A DNA stretch of 64,000 nt. It comes from Flaviflagellibacter sp963786225. Its GTDB lineage: Bacteria > Pseudomonadota > Alphaproteobacteria > Rhizobiales > Methylopilaceae. A model generated the notes under the pieces. The model worked only from the letters and a program-made list of their open reading frames with translations. It was not told where the DNA came from and searched no databases. Below are positions 1-8,829 of the stretch, one piece after another; within the stretch, counting starts at the first letter, position 1, and each line of letters starts with the position of its first letter. The DNA is taken from positions 1 through 64,000 of the forward strand of contig CAWAYQ010000025.1 of the NCBI GenBank assembly GCA_963786225.1, read 5' to 3'. The translations under genes and the position numbers were made by a program.

Positions 1-391
1 GGAAGAAACCCGCGGCCATGCCGATCAGGACGCCGCAGAAAAGCGACAGCGCAACGACCGCGATGCCGATGCTGAGCGAAAGCTGCGCCCCGTAGATCAG
101 GCGCGAAAGCATGTCGCGGCCGATGGCGTCCGTGCCGAGCGGATACGACCACGATCCGCCCTCCTGCCAGACCGGCGGCTTCAGGAAGACGCTGGAATTG
201 GTGAGGATGGGCGAATGCGGCGCGACAAAGGGTGCGAAGATCGCGAGCAGCGTGATGACGGCAAGGAGCGCGAGCCCTATGACCGCTCCCTTGTTGCGGC
301 TGAAGTCCGCCCAGAAGGCGACGGCGCCCGACGGCGGCGCGCCATGCAGCGCCGTGGCGGTGGCGGGCGTCTGGAGCACTTCCGTCGTCAT
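1..391 (-). CDS. DppC-like ABC permease, partial (3' end off window)
   Basis: N-terminal part of a DppC/OppC-type inner-membrane permease for peptide uptake. The first 130 or so residues run MTTEVLQTPAT..., a first membrane segment (GAVIGLALLAVITLLAIFAP), then the family motif YPLGTDAIGRDMLSRLIYGAQ and the start of the next membrane segment. The gene continues past base 1, so its C-terminal half is missing. Its ATG overlaps the stop of the upstream permease gene (ATGA), which indicates translational coupling in one minus-strand operon with the SBP at 1440-3035. The matching ATPase genes are not in the window and presumably lie to the left. Confidence 0.85.
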   Translation of the reverse strand, partial: MTTEVLQTPATATALHGAPPSGAVAFWADFSRNKGAVIGLALLAVITLLAIFAPFVAPHSPILTNSSVFLKPPVWQEGGSWSYPLGTDAIGRDMLSRLIYGAQLSLSIGIAVVALSLFCGVLIGMAAGFF

Positions 392-1399
392 CGCGCGTGC
401 CGGATGCGGGGGTTGATGTAGCCGTAGGTGAGATCGACCAGAAGATTGACCACCATCACGACCACGCCCATCAGGAGAACGCCGCCCTGGATGACCGGAT
501 AGTCACGCCGGTACACGGCCTCGATCAGCCATTTGCCGACGCCGGGCCAGGAAAAGATCGTCTCCGTCAGGATGGCGCCGGTAAACAGCACGCTGACCTG
601 AAGGCCGATCACGGTAACGATGGGGATCAGCGCGTTACGCAGTGCATGGACCGCGATCACGCGAAAGCTCGACAGGCCCTTGGCGCGCGCTGTACGTATA
701 TAATCTTCGCCGAGGATTTCGAGCATGGCCGAGCGCGTCATGCGGGCGACGACCGCCAGCGGGATTGTGCCGAGCACGATCGCAGGCAGAACGAGGTGCT
801 GGAGCGCGGACAGGAAGGATCCCTCCTGGTCGGACAGCAGGGTATCGATCAGGAGAAAGCCGGTGACAGGCTCGACGTAATACAGGAGATCGATCCGCCC
901 CGAGACCGGCGTCCAGCCGAGTTGCACGGAAAACAGCATGATGAGCAGAAGGCCCCACCAGAATATCGGCATGGAATAGCCGGTGAGGGAGAGCCCCATC
1001 ACACCCTGGTCGAGCCAGGAATTGCGGCGCACCGCCGCCAGCATGCCGGCGGGCAGACCGATCCCGAGCGCGAATATCGTGGCGCACAGAGACAGCTCGA
1101 CCGTTGCGGGAAACAGTTCCGCGAACTCCGCGGTGACGGAGTTCTGGGTGACGAGAGACCGGCCGAGATCGCCCTTCAGCACCTGCGCGATATAGATGCC
1201 GTATTGCACGATGACCGGCTTGTCGAAGCCGTAGGCCTTGACCAGTTCCTGCATGCCGCTCGGCGGAGATGCCGCGTTCTCCCGCGCGGGCCTCGATGGG
1301 ATCGCCCGGCACCAGCCGGATCAGGATGAAGGTGAGCAGCGTGATCCCGATAAAGGTCGGGATCACAAATCCAAGCCTGTTGATCAAGAACCTGAACAT
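388..1399 (-). CDS. DppB-like ABC permease, interrupted by a +1 frameshift
   Basis: DppB/OppB-type permease. The start at 1399 gives MFRFLINRLGFVIPTFIGI... and the typical LVPGDP and AGERGIS motifs. The reading frame then shifts near 1252-1258 and continues as MQELVKAYGFDKPVIVQYG..., with later family motifs such as EDYIRTARAKGLS and the C-terminal YGYINPRIRHAR. From ATG to stop the length is 1012 nt, one base over a multiple of three, so a single extra base explains the break. Both halves are well conserved, so a sequencing error or a very recent mutation is more likely than old decay. The start lies only a few bases after a strong hairpin, and no clear ribosome-binding site is exposed. Confidence 0.8.
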
Positions 1400-1405
1400 G
1401 GCGGC

Positions 1406-1432
1406 AGCCGTGCGCCTTTGGGGCGCACGGCT
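1406..1432 (-). terminator. Hairpin between SBP and permease genes
   Basis: Perfect 11-bp stem AGCCGTGCGCC / GGCGCACGGCT with a 5-base loop, in the 40-bp gap between the SBP stop and the DppB-like start. No strong U-tract follows on the minus strand, so it is more likely a partial terminator or 3'-end protector that keeps SBP transcript in excess. It may also mask the downstream start. Confidence 0.6.
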
Positions 1433-1439
1433 CCTTTCT

Positions 1440-3035
1440 CTACTTCGTGTAATCCACCTCGTAGAAGGCGTGGCGGCCGAACGGGCTGAGCTTGTAGCCG
1501 GTCACGCCCTTGGCGATCGGCCCCGTCTGCACCGCGTGCGCGATGGTGAACCAGGGCGCTTCCCTCTTGAAGATCACCTGGGCCTGTTCATAGAGCTTGG
1601 CGCGCTGCTCCTGGTCGGAAATGCTCTTCGCCTTCACGACAAGGTCGTCGAACTCCTTGTTGCACCATTTCGAGACATTGCTGCCACTGCCGAGCGTCGA
1701 GGCGCAGCCGAGCAGCGTGTGCAGGAAGTTGTCCGGATCGCCGTTGTCGCCGGTCCAGCCGAACAGCGCCATCTGATGCTCACCGGCCTGCAGGCGTTTG
1801 CGATACTCGCCCCATTCGAAGCTCTTGATCTCGGCCTTGATGCCGATCTTGGCGAGGTCGGCCTGCATCAGTTCGGCGATGCGCTTGGCGTTAGGGTTGT
1901 ACGGACGCTGCACCGGCATGGCCCAGAGGTCGGTCGCGAAGCCGTCGGGATAGCCCGCTTCCGTCAGCAGCTTTTTGGCCGCCTCCACATCGAAGGGGTC
2001 GTCGACCACCGCGTCGTTGTAACTCCACATCGACGGCGGGATCGGGTTCTTGGCCGGAATGCCGGTGCCGAGGAACACGCCGTCGACGATCGCCTTCTTG
2101 TCGATCGCCATGTTGATGGCCTTGCGCACCCGCACATCGTCGAAGGGCTTCTTGGTCGTCTGATAGGCGAGATAGCCGATGTTGAGGCCGGGCTGCTCAA
2201 GCACCTCGACATTCGTGTCCTTCTTGATCGTCGCGATGTCGGCGGGCGCCGGATACGGCATGATCTGGCATTCGCCCTTCTGCAGCTTGGCCCAGCGGAC
2301 CGCCGCATCCGGCGTAATGGCAAAGACGAGATCGTCGATCTTGGCCTTGCCCGCATAATAATCGGGGAAGGCCTTGTACCGGATCACGGCATCCTTCTGG
2401 TATTGCACCAGATAGAACGGGCCCGTGCCGATCGGCTCCTGATCGATCCTTTCCGGTGTGCCGGCTTTCAGCATGGCATCGGCATATTCCTTGGACTGGA
2501 TGCCGGCGAAGTCCATTGCGAGGTCGGCGAGGAACGGCGCTTCCGGCTTGTTCAGCACGATCTTGACCGTGTAGTCGTCGACCTTCTCCATGGACTTCAT
2601 GAGTTCGGGCATCGCCATGTCGTTGAAGTACGAATGGTCGGGGCTCGTGACGTTGAAGTAGGGGTGATCCTTCTTCCACATCCGTTCGATCGTGAAGATC
2701 ACGTCGTCGGCGTTGAAATCACGCGTCGGCTTGAAGTTCTTGTTGGAGTGCCATTTCACACCCTTTCTGAGATGGAAGGTGTAGGTCGTGCCGTCGTCGG
2801 AAATGTCCCATTTTTCCGCCAGATCGGGCACCACTTTGGTGCCGCCGTTCTCGAAATTGACGATCTTGCCGTAGATCGGGAGGTTGGCGTCGAACGAGGT
2901 GCCCGTCGTCTGCATCCCGGGATAGAAATTCTCCGGACTGCCTTCGGAACAGTAGACGAGGGTTTTGGCGGAAGCGGGAACGACCGTGGCCGGCAGGGCC
3001 AGGCACAACGCGGCAATCAGGACATGAGATTTCAC
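1440..3035 (-). CDS. Dipeptide-type ABC solute-binding protein (DppA/OppA family)
   Basis: Periplasmic binding protein of an oligopeptide-type ABC importer, 531 aa. I chose the GTG at 3035 because a GGAG sits just upstream and the product then starts with a clean Sec signal (MKSHVLIAALCLALPATVVPASA). The mature part has SBP family 5 features: VYCSEGSPENFYPG, YTFHLRKGVKWH, the GTGPFYLVQYQ stretch and AWFTIAHAVQ near the end. It is the first gene of the minus-strand operon with the two permeases. The DppA-like sequence suggests dipeptides or short peptides, but the ligand cannot be read from sequence. A frame-open upstream extension lacks a signal peptide and was not used. Confidence 0.88.
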   Translation of the reverse strand: MKSHVLIAALCLALPATVVPASAKTLVYCSEGSPENFYPGMQTTGTSFDANLPIYGKIVNFENGGTKVVPDLAEKWDISDDGTTYTFHLRKGVKWHSNKNFKPTRDFNADDVIFTIERMWKKDHPYFNVTSPDHSYFNDMAMPELMKSMEKVDDYTVKIVLNKPEAPFLADLAMDFAGIQSKEYADAMLKAGTPERIDQEPIGTGPFYLVQYQKDAVIRYKAFPDYYAGKAKIDDLVFAITPDAAVRWAKLQKGECQIMPYPAPADIATIKKDTNVEVLEQPGLNIGYLAYQTTKKPFDDVRVRKAINMAIDKKAIVDGVFLGTGIPAKNPIPPSMWSYNDAVVDDPFDVEAAKKLLTEAGYPDGFATDLWAMPVQRPYNPNAKRIAELMQADLAKIGIKAEIKSFEWGEYRKRLQAGEHQMALFGWTGDNGDPDNFLHTLLGCASTLGSGSNVSKWCNKEFDDLVVKAKSISDQEQRAKLYEQAQVIFKREAPWFTIAHAVQTGPIAKGVTGYKLSPFGRHAFYEVDYTK

Positions 3036-3275
3036 GGGCACCACTCCAATCGAACCGAGTGAAGCGCCAAGGCTATTCCCCAGATTGAAAGTGTCAATGC
3101 TTGTGACGGCACGAAAAGTGCGCGTCTCGCGGCTGGAATTTGTGCAGAGGGCGGAAACATTCGCCGCCTCGCAAAACACTGTCCGGTTAGGGCAGACCGG
3201 TGCATTCCACCGGAATTGATGCGCTCGTTTGTAATAACACATGCCGCGTCCGTATGCTGGACCACCGCCATGTGG

Positions 3276-3620
3276 CTACGGGTGCTGAGCGCCGATTCCG
3301 TAGCGCGCTTCAAGCTCGCGCAGGATGCCGTCCTTGTCGGCGATAAAATCCCGGCCTTGCGCGGTCCCTGTCGCCCGCGGAGAGCGCCGGCCGTCTCCTA
3401 TCACCAGCACGGGCAGGCTTTGATGTGCCTCTCCCAGGAGGTCGATGAGCGGCTGCCGCGGACGGGGCCAATCGATCCGCTGCACAAGGAGATGCCGCTC
3501 CAGCTCCGGGTAGTAGCTGATGACCCCCTCCAACAACGCGCAGTGCCAGCAGAAGAAGACCTGCTGGGGCAAAGCAGGATCATGAAAGTTGGGTTTTAAG
3601 AGAAATAGAGCGTCTTTCAT
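3276..3620 (-). CDS. DUF3088-like small protein
   Basis: A 114-aa soluble protein. It begins MKDALFLLKPNFHDPALPQQ and has a thioredoxin-like-looking segment FFCWHCALLEGV, in which the Cys-His-Cys spacing recalls a CxxC redox site, followed by a conserved-looking IDWPRPRQPL and SLPVLVIGDG. I recognise this as the DUF3088 family from its opening motif and length; its function is unknown. The start codon overlaps the 3' region of the ABC exporter reading frame by a few bases, so the two are probably co-transcribed. The pattern resembles short thioredoxin-fold or glutathione-S-transferase-like proteins, but no activity should be assumed. Confidence 0.6.
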   Translation of the reverse strand: MKDALFLLKPNFHDPALPQQVFFCWHCALLEGVISYYPELERHLLVQRIDWPRPRQPLIDLLGEAHQSLPVLVIGDGRRSPRATGTAQGRDFIADKDGILRELEARYGIGAQHP

Positions 3621-3666
3621 GCCGATCTGTGCCAGCGCGATCGTTCATCATGCTCGCCGATAATTC

Positions 3667-5425
3667 TCAATGTATGCGCTGCGCATCGTGCAGGCGCCGG
3701 TAGGGTCCGCTGCGCGCGACGAGATCGCGATGGCTGCCCTGCTCGGCGATGCCGCTGTCGTTGACGACGACGATGCGGTCGGCGTCGCGAATGGTCGCGA
3801 GGCGATGGGCGATGACGAGGGTCGTGCGGCCCTTCGAAAGTTCGGCAAGCGCCTTCTGGATTGCCATTTCGGTCTCGGTATCGAGCGCCGACGTGGCTTC
3901 GTCGAGGATCAGGATGGGCGGGTTCTTCAGGAACATCCGCGCGATCGCAAGGCGCTGCTTCTGGCCGCCGGAAAGCTTGACGCCGCGCTCGCCGATAATC
4001 GGTGTCGAGGCCGTCGGGCATGGCCGCGATCATCACGTCGAGCTGGGCGCGTCGCGCGGCGTGCATGATGTCGGCCTCCGCCGCGTCGAGACGGCCATAG
4101 GCGATGTTTTCGCGGATCGTGCCGGCGAACAGGAAGACGTCCTGCTGGACGATGCCGATCTGGCTGCGGAGCGAGGCGAGCGTCATCGCCCGGATGTCCA
4201 CGCCGTCGATCGTGATGCGGCCTTCGCTGGGCTCGTAGAAGCGCGGCAGGAGCGAGCAGATCGTGGTCTTGCCGCCGCCGGAAGGGCCGACAAAGGCCAC
4301 CGTCTCGCCGGCGCTGATCGTCAGATCGACGCCGCGCAGAACGGGCATGCCCCTGCCATAGGCGAAGCTGATATTCTCGAAGCGGATTTCGCCCTTGAGG
4401 TTCCGGACGTCGCGCGCATCCGGCAGATCGGCGATGTCGGGCTGAGTGGCGAGAAGATCGAGATAGCTGCGGAAGCCCGCGACGCCCTTGGGATAGACTT
4501 CCAGCACGGAGTTGATCTTTTCGATCGGCCGGAAAAACACCGTGATCAGCAGCAGGAAGCTGACGAAGCCGCCCGCCGACAGGCTGCCCTGGATGACAAA
4601 CCATGTGCCCGCGATCATCACGACCACCTGCACGAAGCGCATGCCGAAATAGGTCAGCGAGCTCGAAGCGGCCATCAGCCGGTAGGCGTTGAGCTTGATC
4701 GCGCGGTAACTGGCGTTGTCGCGGGCAAACAGCGCGCGCTCATGGTCTTCGTTGGCGAAGGACTGAACGACGCGAATACCGCCCACATTCTCTTCGATGC
4801 GGGCATTGAAAGCGCCGACGCCGCGGAAGAGGGCGCGGAAATTCTGCGTCATCCGGTTGCCGTAGCGCGTGGTCAGGAAGGCCACGACCGGCACGATGAG
4901 GCCGGTCACGAGAGCCAGATGGACATTGATCGTCAGCATCAGAAGGAACGCGCCGATAAACGTCATCACCGCGATGAAGACGTCTTCCGGACCGTGATGC
5001 GCGACTTCGCCGACCTCTTCGAGGTCCTTGGTCACGCGGGCGACGAGGTGGCCGGTTTTCTGGTTGTCGTAGAACGAGAATGAAAGCTTCTGCAGGTGGT
5101 CGAAGCTGCGGCGCCGCATCTCGGTTTCGATGTTGATGCCGAGCATGTGACCCCAATAGGTCACGACCACCATCAGGCCTGTATTGATCAGGTAGATGAC
5201 GATCAGAGCCGCCGCGGCCAGGAGTATCAACGACCAGTTCTGCGCGGGCAGCAGGTCGTCGACGAACAGCTTCACCGCCATGGGAAAGCCAAGCTCAAGC
5301 ACGCCGGACAGCACCGCGCACGAAAAATCCAGCAGAAACAATCCCTTATACGGCGCGTAATAGGCCGCAAATTGCCTGATCAGGTTCATCTTGAAAGCAC
5401 GCATGGCGCTGAAAGCGCCGGACAT
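3667..5425 (-). CDS. MsbA-like ABC exporter (TMD-NBD), interrupted by a +1 frameshift
   Basis: Type IV half-transporter of about 585 aa with an N-terminal six-helix membrane domain (residues about 30-320) and a C-terminal ATPase domain. Walker A (FVGPSGGGKTT) is in the first frame. The signature LSGGQKQRLAIAR and Walker B ILILDEATSALD are in the next frame, so the break lies near 4000-4004, between GLDT and IIGERG. Total length is 1759 nt, one base over frame. All catalytic motifs survive when the extra base is ignored, so I read it as one gene with a sequencing error or fresh mutation. Family members export lipids or drugs; the substrate here is unknown. It lies divergent from tctC. Confidence 0.82.
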
Positions 5426-5586
5426 GGATTCGACATTCCCCTTTCGGGGTCAATCCCACGAAACGCATGCGCGCCGGGAGCCCGCTGATTTTGCCGGTCA
5501 GCACTGGAAACCACGTTGCCTTGCGGATCAGTCTTCATTTGCGCCTTGCTAAGCCAATCAATTCGCATTCATAATTCAAATATTGA

Positions 5587-5611
5587 CGTCGGCACAGACC
5601 AAGTGCCGACG
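5587..5611. promoter_or_regulatory. Inverted repeat upstream of tctC
   Basis: CGTCGGCAC-N7-GTGCCGACG, perfect 9-bp arms, about 45 bp before the tctC start in the 230-bp divergent region shared with the ABC exporter. An AT-rich stretch with a TTGAC lies just upstream. It could be an operator or a leader hairpin. No regulator gene is adjacent to test it against. Confidence 0.4.
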
Positions 5612-5655
5612 CACACCAGATGGCGAAAACGCCACTTGTTCCTAGGGAGACAACA

Positions 5656-6651
5656 ATGCCGAAGAAACTTGGCTTGATCAGTGCGCTCGCGATTGCGGCT
5701 GCGTTTGCGTTCACGTCCGCGGCGAACGCCTGGGAACCCGAAAAATCAGTAGAGATCATCGTCGCTGCCGGAGCGGGCGGTGCGTCCGACCAGATGGCGC
5801 GCATGCTTCAGGCGGCGATCCAGAAGCACGAACTCATCAAGCAGCCCGTCATCGTATCGCTGAAAGGCGGCGCATCCGGTGCGGAAGGCCTGATGGATAT
5901 GAAGGCCGGGGCCGGAGACCCGCACAAATTCATCATTGCCTATTCGCTCATCTACACGCTTCCGCTTGCGGCAAAGATACCGTTCAACTGGCGTGAACTG
6001 AGCCCGGTCGCGATCGTTGCCATGGACGAATTCGTCCTGTGGTCGAATTCCGGCGCGCCCTACAAGAGCGTCAAGGAATTCACCGAAGCCGCAAAAGCGT
6101 CCGGCGAGCCGTTCAAGATCGGCGGAACCGGCTCGAAGCGCGAAGACCAGATCATCACCGCCTTCGTCCAGAAGAAGACGGGCGCGACGTTCAGCTACCT
6201 GCCGTACAAATCGGGTGGTGAAGCCGCGACCCAGCTCGTCGGCAATCATACCGCTGCCAACACCAACAATCCGTCGGAAAATCTGGAAGTATGGCGGGCC
6301 GGCCAGGTTCGCGCGCTGTGCGTGTTCGCCAATGAGCGGATGGCGTACACCAAGAAAGTCACCGCGGACCAGTCGTGGAACGACATCCCCACCTGCAAGG
6401 AAGAGGGCCTCGACGTCGCCTATTCCATGCTGCGCGGCATCTTCCTGCCGCCCGGCGCGACGCCCGAGCAGACGGCTTTCTATGTCGATCTCTTCAAGAA
6501 GGTCAGCGAGACGCCGGAGTTCAAGGACTACATGGAGAAGCAGGCCCTGAAGCCGGTCTTCCTTACCGGCAAGGACATGACCGACTTCCTCGAAAAGGAC
6601 GAGAAGCTGCACACCGAACTGATGACGGAAGCGGGTTTCGTCGCGAAGTAA
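5656..6651 (+). CDS. tctC: TctC/Bug-family tricarboxylate receptor
   Basis: Periplasmic receptor of a tripartite tricarboxylate transporter, 331 aa. The ATG at 5656 follows AGGGAG at a good distance and opens a Sec signal peptide (MPKKLGLISALAIAAAFAFTSAANA). The mature protein starts with the Bug pattern: WEPEKSVEIIVAAGAGGASDQMAR, a polar ligand loop, and the VSLKGGASGAEG segment. It is followed by tctB and tctA, then a CoA-transferase, all on the plus strand. Bug receptors bind carboxylates such as citrate, tartrate or aromatic acids; the ligand here is not evident. A strong hairpin separates it from tctB. Confidence 0.88.
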   Translation: MPKKLGLISALAIAAAFAFTSAANAWEPEKSVEIIVAAGAGGASDQMARMLQAAIQKHELIKQPVIVSLKGGASGAEGLMDMKAGAGDPHKFIIAYSLIYTLPLAAKIPFNWRELSPVAIVAMDEFVLWSNSGAPYKSVKEFTEAAKASGEPFKIGGTGSKREDQIITAFVQKKTGATFSYLPYKSGGEAATQLVGNHTAANTNNPSENLEVWRAGQVRALCVFANERMAYTKKVTADQSWNDIPTCKEEGLDVAYSMLRGIFLPPGATPEQTAFYVDLFKKVSETPEFKDYMEKQALKPVFLTGKDMTDFLEKDEKLHTELMTEAGFVAK

Positions 6652-6657
6652 TGGGAC

Positions 6658-6687
6658 AGGCTGCAGCCGATCGTTCGGCTGCAGCCT
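6658..6687 (+). terminator. Hairpin between tctC and tctB
   Basis: Perfect 13-bp stem AGGCTGCAGCCGA / TCGGCTGCAGCCT with a 4-base loop, followed by TCGCTTT. It sits 7 bases after the tctC stop. It probably attenuates or stabilises the transcript so that receptor is made in excess of the membrane subunits. Confidence 0.6.
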
Positions 6688-6706
6688 TCGCTTTCGGGAG
6701 TTGGTG

Positions 6707-7255
6707 ATGGCGGATGAGGAACTCAATGTAACCCAGGGGGCGCCGGACGCGGTCGCGGTGTCGAAGCCGGACCGCGCTCTTGTCGGCAAGAAGGCGGTCG
6801 AGGCCGTCGTGATGATTCTGCTGTTCGGGATCGCCGCCGTACTCGCCTGGGACAATGTCCGTACCGGAATCGGCTGGCAGCCGGACGGCCCGGAGGCCGG
6901 TTATTTCCCGTTCTATCTGTCTCTCCTGCTTGGCGGGTCCGCTCTTTACGGGCTTGTCGACGCCGTGCTGTGGCGAGAATCCCGCGGGGAGGCTTTTGTC
7001 ACGCGGGGGCAGTTCGTTCGCGTCCTATTGGTGCTGATCCCGGCGATCGTGTTCGTCCTCATTACCCAGTTCCTCGGAATCTACATTGCGAGCTTCCTGC
7101 TCGTTGTGGGGTTCATGCGGTGGATCGGCCGCATCGCGCTCTGGAAGTCGCTTCTGACCGCGATCATTTTCGCGGGCATCATCTTCTTCACGTTCGAAGT
7201 TTCCTTCAACGTGATCATGCCCAAAGGGCCAATCGAGCGCGCTTTGGGCTTCTGA
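6707..7255 (+). CDS. tctB: TctB small membrane subunit
   Basis: Small subunit of the tripartite tricarboxylate transporter, 182 aa. GGGAG six bases before the ATG at 6707 supports this start. The sequence has a polar N-terminal tail and four hydrophobic segments (about residues 27-45, 65-85, 108-135 and 145-170), the usual TctB layout, with GYFPFYLSLLLG as the family-like motif after the first helix. It lies between tctC and tctA in the same orientation and should pair with TctA in the inner membrane. Confidence 0.82.
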   Translation: MADEELNVTQGAPDAVAVSKPDRALVGKKAVEAVVMILLFGIAAVLAWDNVRTGIGWQPDGPEAGYFPFYLSLLLGGSALYGLVDAVLWRESRGEAFVTRGQFVRVLLVLIPAIVFVLITQFLGIYIASFLLVVGFMRWIGRIALWKSLLTAIIFAGIIFFTFEVSFNVIMPKGPIERALGF

Positions 7256-7287
7256 CGGGCAGGACGCGGACTTACAGGGGAAACGGG

Positions 7288-8799
7288 ATGGAAGCGTTTG
7301 ACTTGCTCATGCAGGGTTTCGGCGTCCTTCTGACGCCGGACAAGATCGGCCTTATGCTTTTGGGCCTGGTTCTTGGCGTGTTTGTCGGCGTGCTGCCCGG
7401 GCTTGGCGGGCCCAACGGCGTCGCGATCCTGCTGCCGCTCACGTTCACGATGGACCCCACATCCGCGATCGTGATGTTGTCGTGTATTTACTGGGGCGCT
7501 CTTTTCGGCGGTGCGATTACCTCTATTCTCTTCAACATACCCGGCGAAGCGTGGTCGGTGGCGACGACGTTCGACGGTTATCCGATGGCTCAGCATGGCC
7601 AGGCCGCGGAGGCGTTGACGGCGGCGTTCACGTCGTCGTTCATCGGCTCGTTCGTCGCCGTGGTCCTGATCACGTTCCTGGCGCCGAGCATCGCAGACTT
7701 TGCCCTGCGCTTCGGACCTCCGGAGTTCTTCGCCGTCTACTTCCTGACATTCTGTTCGTTCGTCGGCCTCGGTCGCGAAGCTCGTTACAAGATCGTGATC
7801 TCGCTGACTTTTGGCCTCCTGCTCGCCGGCATCGGTATGGACACGGTATCAGGCACCCTCCGCATGACGTTCGGCTCGATCGAGCTTCTGCGCGGCATCA
7901 ATTTCCTCGTCGCGGTGATCGGTCTTTTCGGCGTCAGCGAGATCTTGCTCACCATGGAAGAGCGGCTCGCGCTGCGCGGCCATATCGCCAAGATCCGGCC
8001 CCGCGTCGTCTTCCAGGTCTGGGCCAGCCTGCCGAAATACTGGCTCACTCTGCTGCGCTCGTCGGCGATCGGCTGCTGGCTCGGCGTGACGCCGGGCGGT
8101 GCGATCGCCGCGTCGTTCATGGGCTACAATCTCGCGAAGCGGTTCTCCCGCGACCCCGACAGCTTCGGCAAGGGACGCATCGAAGGCGTGTTCGCGCCGG
8201 AGACCGCCGCCCACGCCGCCGGCACCGCCGCGCTCCTCCCGATGCTGGCCCTCGGCATTCCCGGCTCGGGAACGGCCGCCATTCTGCTTGGAGGCCTGAT
8301 GGTATGGGGCCTCAATCCGGGGCCGCTTCTGTTCGTCGAGCAGAAGGACTTTGTCTGGGGCCTGATCGCCTCCATGTATCTCGGCAATCTCATCGGCCTT
8401 TTCATGGTGATTATGACCGTTCCGCTGTTTGCCGCGGTCCTGCGCGTGCCCTTCGCTGCGATCGCGCCGATGATCCTGGTGTCCTGCGCGATCGGGGCCT
8501 TCGCAATTCAGAACGCCATGTTCGATGTCTGGATGATGCTGGGCTTCGGCGTCGTGGGCTACGTCTTCAAGAAAATGGACATCCCCCTGGCGCCGCTGAC
8601 GCTCGCTCTGGTGCTGGGGTCCCGCGCGGAGGATGCGTTCCGTCTCACCATGATCGGGTCCGGTGGGCATTTCGGCGTGTTCTGGTCGAACGGGCTTGTC
8701 GGTACGATCATGACATTGGCGCTGATCATGCTGTTCTGGCCGCTGTTCTCCCGCATCTCGGATTGGATCAAGCTGCGCCGCCGTGGCGCCGTGGCCTGA
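7288..8799 (+). CDS. tctA: TctA large membrane subunit
   Basis: Large permease subunit of the tripartite tricarboxylate transporter, 503 aa, 11-12 membrane segments. The ATG at 7288 is preceded by AGGGG. Conserved TctA motifs include GVLPGLGGPNGVAILLPLTF near residues 35-55, the SILFNIPGEAWSVATTFDGYPMA loop, and the later repeat-like APETAAHAAGTAALLPMLALGIPGSGTAAILLGG. These two loops are the hallmark of the family. It is the third gene of the tctCBA operon, 30 bp before the CoA-transferase. Confidence 0.9.
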   Translation: MEAFDLLMQGFGVLLTPDKIGLMLLGLVLGVFVGVLPGLGGPNGVAILLPLTFTMDPTSAIVMLSCIYWGALFGGAITSILFNIPGEAWSVATTFDGYPMAQHGQAAEALTAAFTSSFIGSFVAVVLITFLAPSIADFALRFGPPEFFAVYFLTFCSFVGLGREARYKIVISLTFGLLLAGIGMDTVSGTLRMTFGSIELLRGINFLVAVIGLFGVSEILLTMEERLALRGHIAKIRPRVVFQVWASLPKYWLTLLRSSAIGCWLGVTPGGAIAASFMGYNLAKRFSRDPDSFGKGRIEGVFAPETAAHAAGTAALLPMLALGIPGSGTAAILLGGLMVWGLNPGPLLFVEQKDFVWGLIASMYLGNLIGLFMVIMTVPLFAAVLRVPFAAIAPMILVSCAIGAFAIQNAMFDVWMMLGFGVVGYVFKKMDIPLAPLTLALVLGSRAEDAFRLTMIGSGGHFGVFWSNGLVGTIMTLALIMLFWPLFSRISDWIKLRRRGAVA

Positions 8800-8829
8800 T
8801 GAAACTCCGGACCTGAAAGCGCAGGCAAA

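Noticed and set aside
3036..3242. 69-residue N-terminal extension of the first SBP
   Set aside because: It would bury the clear signal peptide; the GTG at 3035 has a ribosome-binding site.
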